A stretch of 64,000 nt of DNA from Avedoeria sp964651245 (GCA_964651245.1 CAZYVI010000008.1:122245-186244); one strand, 5' to 3'. Positions 1 to 8,846 are shown, numbered from the stretch's first letter. Notes: generated by a model not told the origin, from the letters alone. Program-made: numbers and translations.

Positions 1-1
1 C

Positions 2-811
2 GGCCTCGATCCCGACGCCGCCGCGCGCGCGGCGCAGTCGCGGCTGCGGGCGGTCGGCGTGCCGGTGCTGACCGTGGCCGAGGATGCCGAGGCCGCCACG
101 CGCGTCGGCGCCGAGGTGCCGCGGCCGGGCGAGCGGGCCCGGGTCGCCGTGCCGCCGGGGCTGGCGCCGGCGCAGCTCGTCGCCCGGGTGGCCCCGGCGC
201 TGCTGCCCCTGCTGCCGCCCGACGACGGCACGCGCGTGGCGCTGGCGCGGCAGCTGCCGGCGCTCCGTCCGACCGTCATCGGCTCGCTGACCGACGCGAC
301 GGCCCGCGCCAACGCCGTCTACGCCGCCACGACCGGGCTGGCCGAGTGGGTGCCGGTGCTCAATGTGCCGCTGAACGCCGCCGACGTCGTCGTGCTGACG
401 AAGAACCAGCTGATCATGGCCTACAAGATCGCCCTGGCGGCTGGCAAGCAGGGCCAGCCGCGCGACGTCGTCGGCGAGATCGTGAGCGTGATCGGCGGCG
501 GGCTGCTGTTCCGGCAGGTGGCGCGCGAGCTCATCGGCCTGATCCCGGTCATCGGCATCGTGCCCAAGGTGGCTGTGGCGTTCGCCGGCACCCGCGTGAT
601 CGGCGCCGTCGTCGAGCGCTGGGCGCTCGAGGGGCGCCGGATCGAGGCCGACGAGGTGCGCGCCCTGCTGACCGAGGCCAAGGCCGGGGCGCGCGAGCTG
701 GCTGAGGCGATCGTCGAGCGGGCCCGCGGGCGCGGCGGCGATGGACCGGATGACCCCGCCGCGCCGCCCGCCCTGCCGCCGCCGAGCGACGAGCCGGGCG
801 AGCCGGTCTGA
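2..811 (+). CDS. DUF697-type (GTPase-associated) protein, C-terminal part
   Basis: The reading frame is open from the first bases of the window, so this is the 3' part of a longer gene; a GTG at 59 is probably internal. The visible 270 residues contain a helical hydrophobic region (around VLTKNQLIMAYKIALA and a GIVPKVAVAFAGTRVIG segment) of the kind found in DUF697/YcjF-like domains, which often follow a Ras-like GTPase domain. The GTPase motifs would lie before the window, so the enzymatic part cannot be checked. The tail is Pro/Ala/Asp-rich and probably disordered. It converges on xseB. Family assignment is by resemblance only. Confidence 0.55.
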   Translation, partial: GLDPDAAARAAQSRLRAVGVPVLTVAEDAEAATRVGAEVPRPGERARVAVPPGLAPAQLVARVAPALLPLLPPDDGTRVALARQLPALRPTVIGSLTDATARANAVYAATTGLAEWVPVLNVPLNAADVVVLTKNQLIMAYKIALAAGKQGQPRDVVGEIVSVIGGGLLFRQVARELIGLIPVIGIVPKVAVAFAGTRVIGAVVERWALEGRRIEADEVRALLTEAKAGARELAEAIVERARGRGGDGPDDPAAPPALPPPSDEPGEPV

Positions 812-833
812 CGGTTCGCCCGGCTCGTCGCCG

Positions 834-1130
834 CTAGAGCGCCAGCGGCCCGGCGTCGAGCCCGTCGCCGTCGACCTGACGGATCTTGAGCTCGACCGCC
901 TCGAGGAGCGCGCCGCAGCGGCGCGCCAGGGCCAGGCCGCGCTCGTAGGCGGCCACTGCGGCGTCGAGCGACAGCTCACCGTTCTCGAGCTGCTGGACGG
1001 CCGCCTCGAGAGCGGCGAAGGCTCCCTCGAAGTCGAGATCGGCCCCGTCGCCGGCGTGGTCGCCGGCCGCCGATGCGTCGGGGTGGCGCGGGGCGGTCGG
1101 GCGCAGCGAGCTCTCGGGCAGCGGTCGCAT
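834..1130 (-). CDS. xseB: Exodeoxyribonuclease VII small subunit
   Basis: 98 residues, ATG at 1130. After a non-conserved, low-complexity N-terminal 30 residues comes the XseB helical hairpin: DLDFEGAFAALEAAVQQLEN, then GELSLDAAVAAYERGLALAR and a final helix ending in ELKIRQV. XseB binds in several copies along the long coiled-coil arm of XseA and is needed for cleavage of single-stranded DNA by exonuclease VII. It is the last gene of the herA-sbcD-xseA-xseB operon, 34 nt after the xseA stop. The usual length is about 80, so the extra N-terminal residues could mean a later start. Confidence 0.92.
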   Translation of the reverse strand: MRPLPESSLRPTAPRHPDASAAGDHAGDGADLDFEGAFAALEAAVQQLENGELSLDAAVAAYERGLALARRCGALLEAVELKIRQVDGDGLDAGPLAL

Positions 1131-1164
1131 CGGCAACTCCGTGGGGGGTCGGTCGGACGGGGGG

Positions 1165-2370
1165 TCAGTCGAACAGCTTGCCCTGGCCCTGGACCACGGC
1201 GCGGACCTCGCCCTCGGCCAGGCGGATGCGGAGGCCGTCGCCGCCGGCCACGTCGGCGGGGCGGCGGACGGTGCGGCCGTCGGCGGCCCGGGTGACGTGG
1301 GCGTAGCCGCGGCGCAGGATCGCGTCGGGGTGGAGGGCGGCCAGGCGCTGGCGGTAGCCTTCGAGCTGGGCGCGGTGCAGCGCGAGCCGCGCCGCCAGGG
1401 CGCGTCGCAGCCGGTCGCGGTCGGCGGCGACGCTGGAACGGGCGTTGGCCAACGCCCGCGCCGGCGTGGCCAGCGCCAGACGCCGCGCCGCCGCGGCCAG
1501 CTGCCCGGCGGCCCCGTCGAGCCGCCAGCGCAGCTGCCGCGCCAGGCGATCGGACAGGTCATCGACCGCCTGGCGCAGCTCGCGGGCGTCGGGCGTGACG
1601 CGCTCGGCGGCCGCGGTGGGCGTCGGCATCCGGACGTCGGCCACGAAGTCGGCGATCGTGACATCGGTCTCGTGCCCGACGCCCGACACCGTCGGCACCG
1701 GGCAGGCGGCGATGGCGCGGGCGACGGCCTCGTCGTTGAAGGCCCAGAGGTCCTCGATGCTGCCGCCGCCGCGCACCACCAGCACGACGTCGACGCCGGC
1801 GCGGGCGATCGCGCCGAGGGCGGCGACGATCTCGGCCGGCGCCTCGGCCCCCTGCACCCGGGCGGGCGCGACGATCAGCGCGGCGCACGGCCAGCGCCGC
1901 TGCACGGCGTGCGCCACGTCGCGCAGCGCTGCGGCCTGCGGGCTGGTGACAACGCCGATGCGCATCGGGTAGGCCGGCAGCGGCCGCTTGCGCGCGGCGT
2001 CGAACAGACCCTCGGCCTCGAGGCTGCGCCGGAGGCGGTCGTAGGCCAGCCAGAGGTCGCCCTGCCCGGCCGGCTCGACGACGTCGACGTCGAGCTGGAC
2101 GTCGCCGCCGCGCTCGTACAGCGTGACCTTGCCGTGGAAGCGAAAGGCCAGGCCGTCGGCGGGCAGCGTGGTCTGGCTGGCGGCGACCGGCTTCCACATC
2201 ACGCACCGGAAGGTGCCGGCGCCGTCCTTGATCGTCCAGTACCAGTGGCCGCTCGACGCCGGCCGGGCGTTGGAGACCTCGCCCTCGACCCAGACGTCCT
2301 GGAGCTGGGGGTCGGACCGCAGCCGCGACTTGACCTGGAGGCAGAGCTCGCTGACGGTCAGCGCGTCCAC
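1165..2370 (-). CDS. xseA: Exodeoxyribonuclease VII large subunit
   Basis: 401 residues with a GTG start at 2370. It has an N-terminal OB-fold (ALTVSELCLQVKSRL, WVEGEVSN, residues about 1-100) and the exonuclease VII core with RIGVVTSPQAAALRD, the VRGGGSIEDLWAFNDE motif and SGVGHETDVTIADFVAD (about residues 130-275), then a long helical arm. With XseB it degrades single-stranded DNA in both directions to oligonucleotides, in mismatch repair and recombination. The start overlaps the stop of the upstream SbcD-like gene by 13 nt, which implies translational coupling. The length is slightly below the common 430-450 because the C-terminal arm is short. Confidence 0.95.
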   Translation of the reverse strand: MDALTVSELCLQVKSRLRSDPQLQDVWVEGEVSNARPASSGHWYWTIKDGAGTFRCVMWKPVAASQTTLPADGLAFRFHGKVTLYERGGDVQLDVDVVEPAGQGDLWLAYDRLRRSLEAEGLFDAARKRPLPAYPMRIGVVTSPQAAALRDVAHAVQRRWPCAALIVAPARVQGAEAPAEIVAALGAIARAGVDVVLVVRGGGSIEDLWAFNDEAVARAIAACPVPTVSGVGHETDVTIADFVADVRMPTPTAAAERVTPDARELRQAVDDLSDRLARQLRWRLDGAAGQLAAAARRLALATPARALANARSSVAADRDRLRRALAARLALHRAQLEGYRQRLAALHPDAILRRGYAHVTRAADGRTVRRPADVAGGDGLRIRLAEGEVRAVVQGQGKLFD

Positions 2371-3614
2371 GCCGCCTCCTGGGTCGCGTCGTCGGCGCCG
2401 TCGTCGCGGCCACCGTCGTCGTGGATCACGCCCTGGCCGTAGCGCTCCAAGACGAGGGCGCGGGCGGCGTCGATGACGGCCCGCTCGCCCGGCGCGGCCG
2501 CGGCGGCCAGGGCGTCGGCCACGCGGGCGATCTCGGCGCGCGGGCTGACGCGGCCGGCGGACGGGCGCGGCGTGCGGTCATCGTCGTGGACGACGAGCCG
2601 GCGTCGGTCGAGGTCGAAGTAGAAGTTCAGGTCGTTGCCGACCTGCCAGGCCTCGCGCAGCCGCAGCGCGTGGTAGGCGGCGCGCGGCAGCGGTCCCTCG
2701 AGCCGCAGCTGCAGGATCTGGTCGGGCGCCGACAGCCGCCGGATCTGGTCGACAAGCCAGCCGGTGGCGTCGTCGGCCGGCAGGTCGGTGGTGCGCAGCG
2801 TGTGGCGGCGCATCGGCTGCGGCTCGAGCGCGATGTGGCGGGCGGTGATCGCCGCCGGCCCGCGCCCGCCGGGCGCCACGTCGAGCCGGACGAAGCCGCA
2901 CGCCACGTCGAGTTCGCCGAAGCTCAGCCGCTCCGTCGGGCCCGGGAAGACAACCCGGACGCCGGCGATCTCGCTCAGGCGCGCCTCGTGGATGTGGCCG
3001 ATCAGGACGGCGTCGACGCGGCCCGCCAGGGCGGCGATCGACGCCTTGGCGATCGTCGGCTCCTCGGCCAGCGGATGGAGGGTGTCCTCGAGGGCGTAGT
3101 GCGTGACGAGCAGCCGCACCGCGGCGTCCGGCGGGGCGATCCCCTCGGCCACAGCGGCCAGCGGGTCGACCTCGGCGTCGAGGCGCGGGTCGGGCGGCAG
3201 GCCGCCGATCGCCACCGCGGCGCCACCGAGGTCGCCCACCCACCACGTGACGGCCGCCGGGTCGGTGAAGACGGTGGCCAGCCGGACGGCGTCGAACAGA
3301 CGCTGCGGCGTGGCGCCGCCGTGGCGCGACTTCGGGATGTCGTGGTTGCCGCCGATCAGGAAGCTGCGGACGCCGCCGTCGGCCAGCCGCTGGAACTGGG
3401 CCGCCGCCCAGACGAGCTCGACCGCCCGCGGGTTGGGGCCGTCGAACAGATCGCCGCCGTGGATGTAGGCCGCCGCACCTTCGGCCAGGGCGTAGTCGAT
3501 TGTCCGCTCGACGCCGAGCCGCAGCCGGCGGCGGCGCTCGGCCAGCTGGTCGGGCGTCATCCGGGCGTAGTGCTTGTTGAGGTGGCTGTCGGAGGCGAAG
3601 ATGATCGTCGTCAC
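2358..3614 (-). CDS. SbcD/Mre11-like metallophosphoesterase nuclease
   Basis: 418 residues. I chose the GTG at 3614 because the frame upstream reads as a shadow of herA and the protein then begins TTIIFASDSHLNKHY, the first metal-binding motif of Mre11/SbcD nucleases. Other metal ligands follow in order: IHGGDLFDGPNP, FLIGGNHD, LVTHYALED and LIGHIHEA (about residues 1-230). The C-terminal 180 residues are a capping region. Such enzymes are Mn-dependent DNA end-processing nucleases. It lies 5 nt after herA and overlaps xseA, so it is part of a DNA-end-processing operon. No SbcC/Rad50 partner is in the window. I see the motifs; substrate and partner are inferred. Confidence 0.85.
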   Translation of the reverse strand: MTTIIFASDSHLNKHYARMTPDQLAERRRRLRLGVERTIDYALAEGAAAYIHGGDLFDGPNPRAVELVWAAAQFQRLADGGVRSFLIGGNHDIPKSRHGGATPQRLFDAVRLATVFTDPAAVTWWVGDLGGAAVAIGGLPPDPRLDAEVDPLAAVAEGIAPPDAAVRLLVTHYALEDTLHPLAEEPTIAKASIAALAGRVDAVLIGHIHEARLSEIAGVRVVFPGPTERLSFGELDVACGFVRLDVAPGGRGPAAITARHIALEPQPMRRHTLRTTDLPADDATGWLVDQIRRLSAPDQILQLRLEGPLPRAAYHALRLREAWQVGNDLNFYFDLDRRRLVVHDDDRTPRPSAGRVSPRAEIARVADALAAAAAPGERAVIDAARALVLERYGQGVIHDDGGRDDGADDATQEAAWTR

Positions 3615-3619
3615 GCGCG

Positions 3620-5524
3620 TCAGATCTCCTCGCGCCAGGCGTCCCGCGGCCGCGCGGCGCGCTCGGCGGCGCGGCGGGCGATGATGCCGTCGGTCGCGGC
3701 CGCGGCGCGCGCCGCCTCGAGGGCGTCGGCGACGCGGATGTCGGCGCCGCCCTCGGCGCTGCGGCGGCCGGTCACCTTGACCATCACCGGCACCCGCACG
3801 AGCGGCCCGAGCACGACCGCCTCGCCGACGTTGAGGCCGGGCAGGTCGGCCAGCAGCGCCTCCGAGACGCTCTCCGACGCCCGCCGGATGGCGCTCTGGT
3901 CGTCGGGGTTCGTCAGCCGCATCACGATCTGGCTGCCGCACTGCGAGAGCGTGTCGGGGTGGACCTTGCCCGGCCGCTGGGTGACGAGGACGAGGAACAC
4001 CCCGAACTTGCGCCCCTCGGCCGCGATCCGCCGCACCAGCCCGGCCGCCCGGCCGCCCTCGCGGCCGCTCGCGCCGCCCGGGACGAGGTTGTGCGCCTCC
4101 TCGAGGACGACGAACACGGGACGATCGAGGCCGCGGCGGGTCGCCTGGCGCCAGAGCTGGTCGAGGACCTTGCTCACCATGAGCTCGGTCACCCGCCGGT
4201 CGACGCCGGCCAGGTCGACCGTCGAGAGCTGCATCGGCCGCAACAGGTCGTCGAGCGGGATGTGCTCGAAGCCCCAGACCGGCAGCGATTCGATGTAGCG
4301 GATGTACTTGAGCGCCTTCTCGGCGCCGCTGACGAGACCCGGCGACGGCGTCGCGTCGCCGCCCGCGTCGTCGTCGCGGCCGCGGCCGCCGCGCCGGCCC
4401 GCGCCCCGCCCGCCACCGGCGCTGGCGTGCCCGGCGATGCGGTCGGCGTCGGTCCCGAAGAAGGCGTCGGCGGCCACGCTGCCCGAGGCGTCGGGCGGCA
4501 GGTCGACGCCGAGGTCGTCGAGCGACGGCGGGCCGCCCCAGGCGGTATCGGCGTCGCCCAGCGGCCCGATGTCGACGTCGGCCTCGGCCGCGCCGGACGC
4601 CAGCCGCCGCAGCTCGGCGACGAGCTGGCGCGGCGTGAAGTCGCCCACGAGCCGCTTGTGGGCGGTCCGGACGGCGTCGCGCAGGTTGGCCCAGCCCTCG
4701 CCGATGCCGGCGATGTCGCAGATCTCGTCGGCGTCGAGCTCCGAGAACTTGAGCGTGATCGGGCGCGCGCCGCCGACGTCGTCGTCGCTCAGGCGGTGGG
4801 CGGTGTCGGTGGGCACGCGGTAGACCTGGACGCGGTCGGCGAACGGGGTCGGGTTGCGCTCGGCGTCGCGGCGCATCAGGACGTAGTCACTGTTGGGGTC
4901 GAACACCACCACGGTGCCGCCGAGCTCGAGCAGCTGCTCGAGGACGACGCCGACGGTGTAGCTCTTGCCGGCGCCGGTCTGGGCGATGACCGCCAGGTGG
5001 CGGTTCAGGCCGTTGGGGTCGAGGACGACCGGGACGCGGGAGCGGTGGATCAGCGCGCCCAACGGGATCCCGCTGTGCACGTTGCGGGTGAAGAAGCGCT
5101 GCAGCAGCGCGTCGGGCGCCCGCTCGACGACGTGGCCCGGCCGCGCCGCGCCGCGCGGGACGCGGACGTCGCGGCCGTCGTAGTAGCCCAGCACGGTGGC
5201 GTCGCCGACGACGACCGGCGGCGCGGCGCCGAGGCGGCGCAGGATCGCCTCGACCTCGTCGTAGTTCATGCCCGACGCCAGGAGCCGGTTGTGGATCGAG
5301 ATGCGCGTGACCTGCGCCAGCACGTCGACGCGGCGCGTGCCGTCGTCGACCTGCTCGGCCACGTCGCGCAGCACCAGGTACTCGAGGCGCGGCGGGGCCA
5401 GCTCGGTCGTCGTCACGAACTGGAACGCATCGGTCCGGACCTCGCCGATCACGTAGCCGATCGACCGACCTGCGGCGGCCGCGTCGATGGGAGGCGGGAC
5501 GATCGGGGCGGCCGGTTCGGACAT
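3620..5524 (-). CDS. herA: HerA-like hexameric DNA-translocating ATPase
   Basis: 634 residues from the ATG at 5524; earlier in-frame starts would read through the promoter. An N-terminal HAS-barrel-like domain (residues about 20-165) leads to Walker A AQTGAGKSYT (about 181-190), a Walker B-type PVFVVLEEAHNLVP and a sensor/arginine region VTQRPGKVHPDTLSQC. HerA hexamers pump DNA and, with the nuclease NurA and Mre11-Rad50, resect DNA ends; the family is archaeal and also found in some bacteria. Here it is first in an operon with an Mre11-like nuclease and exonuclease VII, but no NurA is next to it. A Gly/Arg/Asp-rich insert of about 25 residues interrupts the ATPase domain before the Walker B. 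Confidence 0.88.
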   Translation of the reverse strand: MSEPAAPIVPPPIDAAAAGRSIGYVIGEVRTDAFQFVTTTELAPPRLEYLVLRDVAEQVDDGTRRVDVLAQVTRISIHNRLLASGMNYDEVEAILRRLGAAPPVVVGDATVLGYYDGRDVRVPRGAARPGHVVERAPDALLQRFFTRNVHSGIPLGALIHRSRVPVVLDPNGLNRHLAVIAQTGAGKSYTVGVVLEQLLELGGTVVVFDPNSDYVLMRRDAERNPTPFADRVQVYRVPTDTAHRLSDDDVGGARPITLKFSELDADEICDIAGIGEGWANLRDAVRTAHKRLVGDFTPRQLVAELRRLASGAAEADVDIGPLGDADTAWGGPPSLDDLGVDLPPDASGSVAADAFFGTDADRIAGHASAGGGRGAGRRGGRGRDDDAGGDATPSPGLVSGAEKALKYIRYIESLPVWGFEHIPLDDLLRPMQLSTVDLAGVDRRVTELMVSKVLDQLWRQATRRGLDRPVFVVLEEAHNLVPGGASGREGGRAAGLVRRIAAEGRKFGVFLVLVTQRPGKVHPDTLSQCGSQIVMRLTNPDDQSAIRRASESVSEALLADLPGLNVGEAVVLGPLVRVPVMVKVTGRRSAEGGADIRVADALEAARAAAATDGIIARRAAERAARPRDAWREEI

Positions 5525-5586
5525 CGGGCAGCGTGACCTCTGGCGACGTGGCGGGCGTCGGCGATGCGAACGCGTGTTCGCATCGG

Positions 5587-5615
5587 ATTGTAGCCACGGC
5601 GGCGGGAGGTGTAAA
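5587..5615 (-). promoter_or_regulatory. Sigma-70-like promoter for the herA operon
   Basis: On the minus strand TTTACA (5615-5610) and TACAAT (5592-5587) are separated by exactly 17 nt. This is the best-formed housekeeping-type promoter in the window. The predicted start near 5580 leaves a leader of about 55 nt before the herA ATG. Confidence 0.7.
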
Positions 5616-5696
5616 GGCGATCGCCGGGCGCCTGTCGTGTCGGACCGCAACCTGATGCCGAGACGCACGTAGTCACGGCCACCGGGAGGTGATGCG

Positions 5697-5868
5697 GTGC
5701 TCTGGGCGCTGGAAGCCATCGTCTACACGTTGTGCGTCGTGGGGGTCGTGCTCATCCTCTTGCTCATGCAGTGGATCGACTTCGTGGTGGTCACGACCGG
5801 TCGGTATCCATGGCAGCGCCGGCCCCGATCGCTTGCCGCCCGCCCCCGCCCCCTGTTACCCTCCGGCC
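5697..5868 (+). other. Possible small single-span membrane protein ORF before murE (unresolved)
   Basis: A GTG at 5697, preceded at 7 nt by GGGAGGT, opens a frame that begins MLWALEAIVYTL and continues with a strongly hydrophobic segment to about residue 32, then VTTGRYPWQRR. Codon third positions over the first 45 codons are nearly all G or C, as in real genes here. The frame does not stop before murE; it runs on for over 1000 codons as a shadow of murE. Either a short protein lost its stop by a frameshift or sequencing error, or the peptide is fortuitous. The end given is only the murE start. Confidence 0.3.
5857..5862 (+). promoter_or_regulatory. Candidate -10 box for a leaderless murE transcript
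   Basis: TACCCT lies 6 nt before the murE ATG, and no Shine-Dalgarno sequence precedes that ATG. The spacing is the same as at six other genes in this window where a TANNNT box sits 6-8 nt before the start codon. Confidence 0.4.
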
Positions 5869-7488
5869 ATGTCCACCGCCCGCCCGCTGCGCGACCTCCT
5901 GGCCGACGTCGACGTGCTCGACGTCGCGGGCGATCTGGGCGTCGCGGTCGAACGGGTCACGTTCGACAGCCGCGACTGCCGGCCGGGTACGCTGTTCGCC
6001 GCCTACCGCGGCGTGAACCAGGACGTCCACCGCTTCCTGCCCGACGCCTTCGCCCGCGGCGCCGCGGCGGCCCTCGTCGAGCGGCCGCTGGGCGAGGTGG
6101 CGGCCGACTACGACCTGCCGGCGGGCGTCACGCTGGTCCAGGTGGCCGACGTGCGGCTCGCCCGCGCCCAGATCGCCGCCGCCCAGCACGACCACCCGGG
6201 GCGGGCGATGCGGATCGTCGGCGTGACCGGCACCGACGGCAAGACGACGACCTGCACGCTGCTCCACGCCATCCTCGGCGCCGCCGGCTATCGGACCGGC
6301 CTGGTGACGACGGTGGCGGCCCGGATCGGCGACGACGAGATCGACACCGGGCTGCACGTCACGACGCCCGAGCCCGAGGACCTCCAGGCGCTGCTGGCGC
6401 GGATGCGCGACGCCGAGGTCGAGATCGCCGTCGTCGAGACGACGTCGCACGGCCTGGCCCAGCACCGCGTCGGCGCCCTGCGCTTCGACGTCGGGGTGCT
6501 CACGAACCTGACCCCCGAGGCGCTCGAGTTCCACCACACGATGGACGCCTACCGCGACGCCAAGGGCCTGCTGTTCCACAAGCTCGCGGCCGCCGCCGGC
6601 GACCCCGCGGCCGAGGCGCTGCCGCCGACGGCCGTCCTGAACGCCGACGACCCGTCGTTCGCCCACTACGCCGCCATCCCCGTCCCGCGCCGCCTGTCGT
6701 ACAGCCGGGCGTCCGACGCCGCGTCGACGATCGACTTCCGCGCCCGCGGCGTCGATGCCGGCGCCGGCGGCCTCCGGTTCACGGCCGTGACGCCGGCCGG
6801 CGACGTCGACCTGGCATCGCCGCTCACCGGCGCCTACAACGTCGGCAACATCCTGGCCGCCATGGCCGCCAGCCACGCATTCGGCGCCGGACCCGACGAC
6901 TGGCGGGCCGGCGTCGCGGCCGTCGGGGCGATCCCGGGCCGGATGGAGCACATCGCCGCCGGCCAGGCCTACAGCGCGATCGTCGACTTCGCCCATACGC
7001 CCAACGCGCTCGACGAGGCGCTGCGCGCCGCGCGCAGCCTGACCGCTCCGGGCGGGCGGGTGTTGTGCGTGTTCGGTTGCGCCGGCCTGCGCGACCCGAA
7101 CAAGCGACCGGCCATGGGCCGCCACGCGGGCCGGCTGGCCGACGTCACCGTGATCACGGCCGAGGACCCGCGCACCGAGTCGCTGGACGACATCCTATCC
7201 GCCATCGCCGCCGGCCTCGTCGACGCCGGCGCAGTGGAGGTCGCGCCGCACGCCGCCGCGGACGCAGTTCCCGACGGCCGCCACGTCTTCGTGCGCCAGC
7301 CCGACCGCTTTGCCGCCATCGCCGAGGCCTGCGCCCGGGCGCGGCCCGGCGATGTCGTGATCGTCTGCGGCAAGGGGCACGAGCAGAGCCTGTGCTTCGG
7401 CGAGGTCGAGTTCCCGTGGGACGACCGCGCGGCGCTGCGGGCGGCGATCCGCGGCGAGCGCTTCGGCGACCTGCCGACATCGCGCTGA
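5869..7488 (+). CDS. murE: UDP-N-acetylmuramyl-tripeptide synthetase (MurE-type Mur ligase)
   Basis: 539 residues from the ATG at 5869. It has the MurE N-terminal domain (RVTFDSRDCRPGTLFAAYRG), the ATP loop GVTGTDGKTTT (about 116-126), the catalytic-region TTPEPEDLQALLARM and ETTSHGLAQHRV, and the C-terminal domain with EDPRTESLDDI and VCGKGHEQ. It adds the third amino acid to UDP-MurNAc-dipeptide in the cytoplasm. The DNPR motif of meso-diaminopimelate enzymes is EDPR here: the Arg is kept but the Asn is not, so the amino acid added (DAP, lysine or ornithine) is uncertain. No other cell-wall genes adjoin it. Confidence 0.92.
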   Translation: MSTARPLRDLLADVDVLDVAGDLGVAVERVTFDSRDCRPGTLFAAYRGVNQDVHRFLPDAFARGAAAALVERPLGEVAADYDLPAGVTLVQVADVRLARAQIAAAQHDHPGRAMRIVGVTGTDGKTTTCTLLHAILGAAGYRTGLVTTVAARIGDDEIDTGLHVTTPEPEDLQALLARMRDAEVEIAVVETTSHGLAQHRVGALRFDVGVLTNLTPEALEFHHTMDAYRDAKGLLFHKLAAAAGDPAAEALPPTAVLNADDPSFAHYAAIPVPRRLSYSRASDAASTIDFRARGVDAGAGGLRFTAVTPAGDVDLASPLTGAYNVGNILAAMAASHAFGAGPDDWRAGVAAVGAIPGRMEHIAAGQAYSAIVDFAHTPNALDEALRAARSLTAPGGRVLCVFGCAGLRDPNKRPAMGRHAGRLADVTVITAEDPRTESLDDILSAIAAGLVDAGAVEVAPHAAADAVPDGRHVFVRQPDRFAAIAEACARARPGDVVIVCGKGHEQSLCFGEVEFPWDDRAALRAAIRGERFGDLPTSR

Positions 7489-7526
7489 CGCGCCCGTCCG
7501 ACGCGGACCCTGCCCCGCCGCCGACC

Positions 7527-8840
7527 TCACCCGTCGCTGTTGTCGATGACCGGCCGGCCGGCGGCACCTGGGGCCCGGTACAGCGGGCTGTCGGCCGCGA
7601 GCGCCGCGATCCGCCGCCGAACCGCCGCGGCATCGTCGAGCCCGGCCAGCCACGCCCAGGCGTCGTCGTCGCGGCCGCGATAGAGGTCGGCCAGGGCGGC
7701 CGGCAGGACGGCGCACAGGCCGTCGCCCGCGGCGACGTCGCCCCCGACCGCGCCGCCGCCCCCGTCGTCGCCGGCGCCCGCGTCGAGCCGCGCGCGACCG
7801 TCGGCCGTCGCGGCTACGTCGGCCGTCGCCGGCACGAACCCGACGCCGACCTCGTAGCGCAGCACGACGGTCGGATCGCCACCGTCGTACGCCGAACACA
7901 GTGCGCTGGGCACGGTCGGGTCGCACGTCACCACCTCGGGCGCGCCGTCGCCGTCGAGGTCGTCGAAGCGCCCGCGGCAGCGCGAGAGCGGCAGCCCCAG
8001 CACCGGCCGCAACCCCAGGCCGTCCGCCCCGGCCTCCGACAGCCACGCATCGGCGCCCTCGTCGGCGGCGACGAGCGACGGTCCGGCGCCGAGGTCACGT
8101 CCAATGTCGTCGGCCGCATCGGATGCGTCGCCCGCATCGACCACATCGGATGCGTCGCCCGCATCGACCCCGTCGACCGCGCGGACCCCGCTGGTCCCTC
8201 CGCCCGCGCCGACGTCGCCACCGTCGCCCACCGCGCCTTCCGCCTCGACAGCGCCGGCCGCCACCTCGTACACCCACAGCGCCCAACAGCAGCCCATGCC
8301 GCCGGTGTCGCGCTCGAGGACGAGGTCGGGGCGTCCGTCGCCGGTGACGTCGCGGCCGGCCCGCGCGTCGAGGCGGGCCCAGGCGAGCGCGTGCGCCGGC
8401 CCGTCGGAGGCGCGCAGCGTGACGGTCGGCACGTCGAGCCCGAGGTCCGGGTCGCGTCGCAGCCCGCCTTCGGCGACGACGCCGCCGACGACGACGGCCG
8501 CCAGCGGGCGGTCGGCGGGGCCGGGCGTCGCAGCGCCGGGAGGCGTGGGGTCGCCGTCGCCGAGTGGCGTGGCGGGGCTCGAGGCGCGGGCTGTCGGCTC
8601 ACCGGGTCGGGTCGGCGCGGCCCATCGTGGCGTCGCGATGTCGTCCTGTGCTGTCGCCGTCGCGCCGCCCGGCGCGGCGATCCGCTGCCACGGCGGCCAC
8701 GGCCCGTCGCCGTCGCGGCCGAGGCGGCCCCAGCCGGTGCGCAGCAGCACCATCCCGGCCAGCACGACGGCGATCGCCACCCGACCGACCGTCGTGAGGC
8801 GCGAGGACGGCGGCGCGCGGCGGGGGCGGCGCTGGGGCAT
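7527..8840 (-). CDS. Exported protein with FG-GAP/VCBS-like segments, function unknown
   Basis: 437 residues, ATG at 8840, no recognised enzyme domain. A basic N-terminus is followed by a membrane segment or uncleaved signal (residues about 19-35, VGRVAIAVVLAGMVLL). A Thr/Pro/Ala-rich stretch leads to calcium-loop-like motifs: DVTGDGRPDLVLERDTGG with a conserved-looking CCWALWVYEV, and DDLDGDGAPEVVTCD. These resemble FG-GAP/VCBS beta-propeller blades. The middle is low complexity, with a short tandem repeat (8117-8169). It converges on murE. A TACCAT box 6 nt before the ATG suggests a leaderless transcript. Function is not inferable. Confidence 0.65.
   Translation of the reverse strand: MPQRRPRRAPPSSRLTTVGRVAIAVVLAGMVLLRTGWGRLGRDGDGPWPPWQRIAAPGGATATAQDDIATPRWAAPTRPGEPTARASSPATPLGDGDPTPPGAATPGPADRPLAAVVVGGVVAEGGLRRDPDLGLDVPTVTLRASDGPAHALAWARLDARAGRDVTGDGRPDLVLERDTGGMGCCWALWVYEVAAGAVEAEGAVGDGGDVGAGGGTSGVRAVDGVDAGDASDVVDAGDASDAADDIGRDLGAGPSLVAADEGADAWLSEAGADGLGLRPVLGLPLSRCRGRFDDLDGDGAPEVVTCDPTVPSALCSAYDGGDPTVVLRYEVGVGFVPATADVAATADGRARLDAGAGDDGGGGAVGGDVAAGDGLCAVLPAALADLYRGRDDDAWAWLAGLDDAAAVRRRIAALAADSPLYRAPGAAGRPVIDNSDG
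8117..8169 (-). repeat. Tandem repeat of a 27-nt unit inside the FG-GAP-like gene
   Basis: Two copies of catcggatgcgtcgcccg followed by catcgacc lie at 8117-8142 and 8144-8169 (26 identical bases, period 27). They encode two copies of a nine-residue SDVVDAGDA-type unit in the low-complexity middle of the protein. Confidence 0.85.
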
Positions 8841-8846
8841 GGGGCG

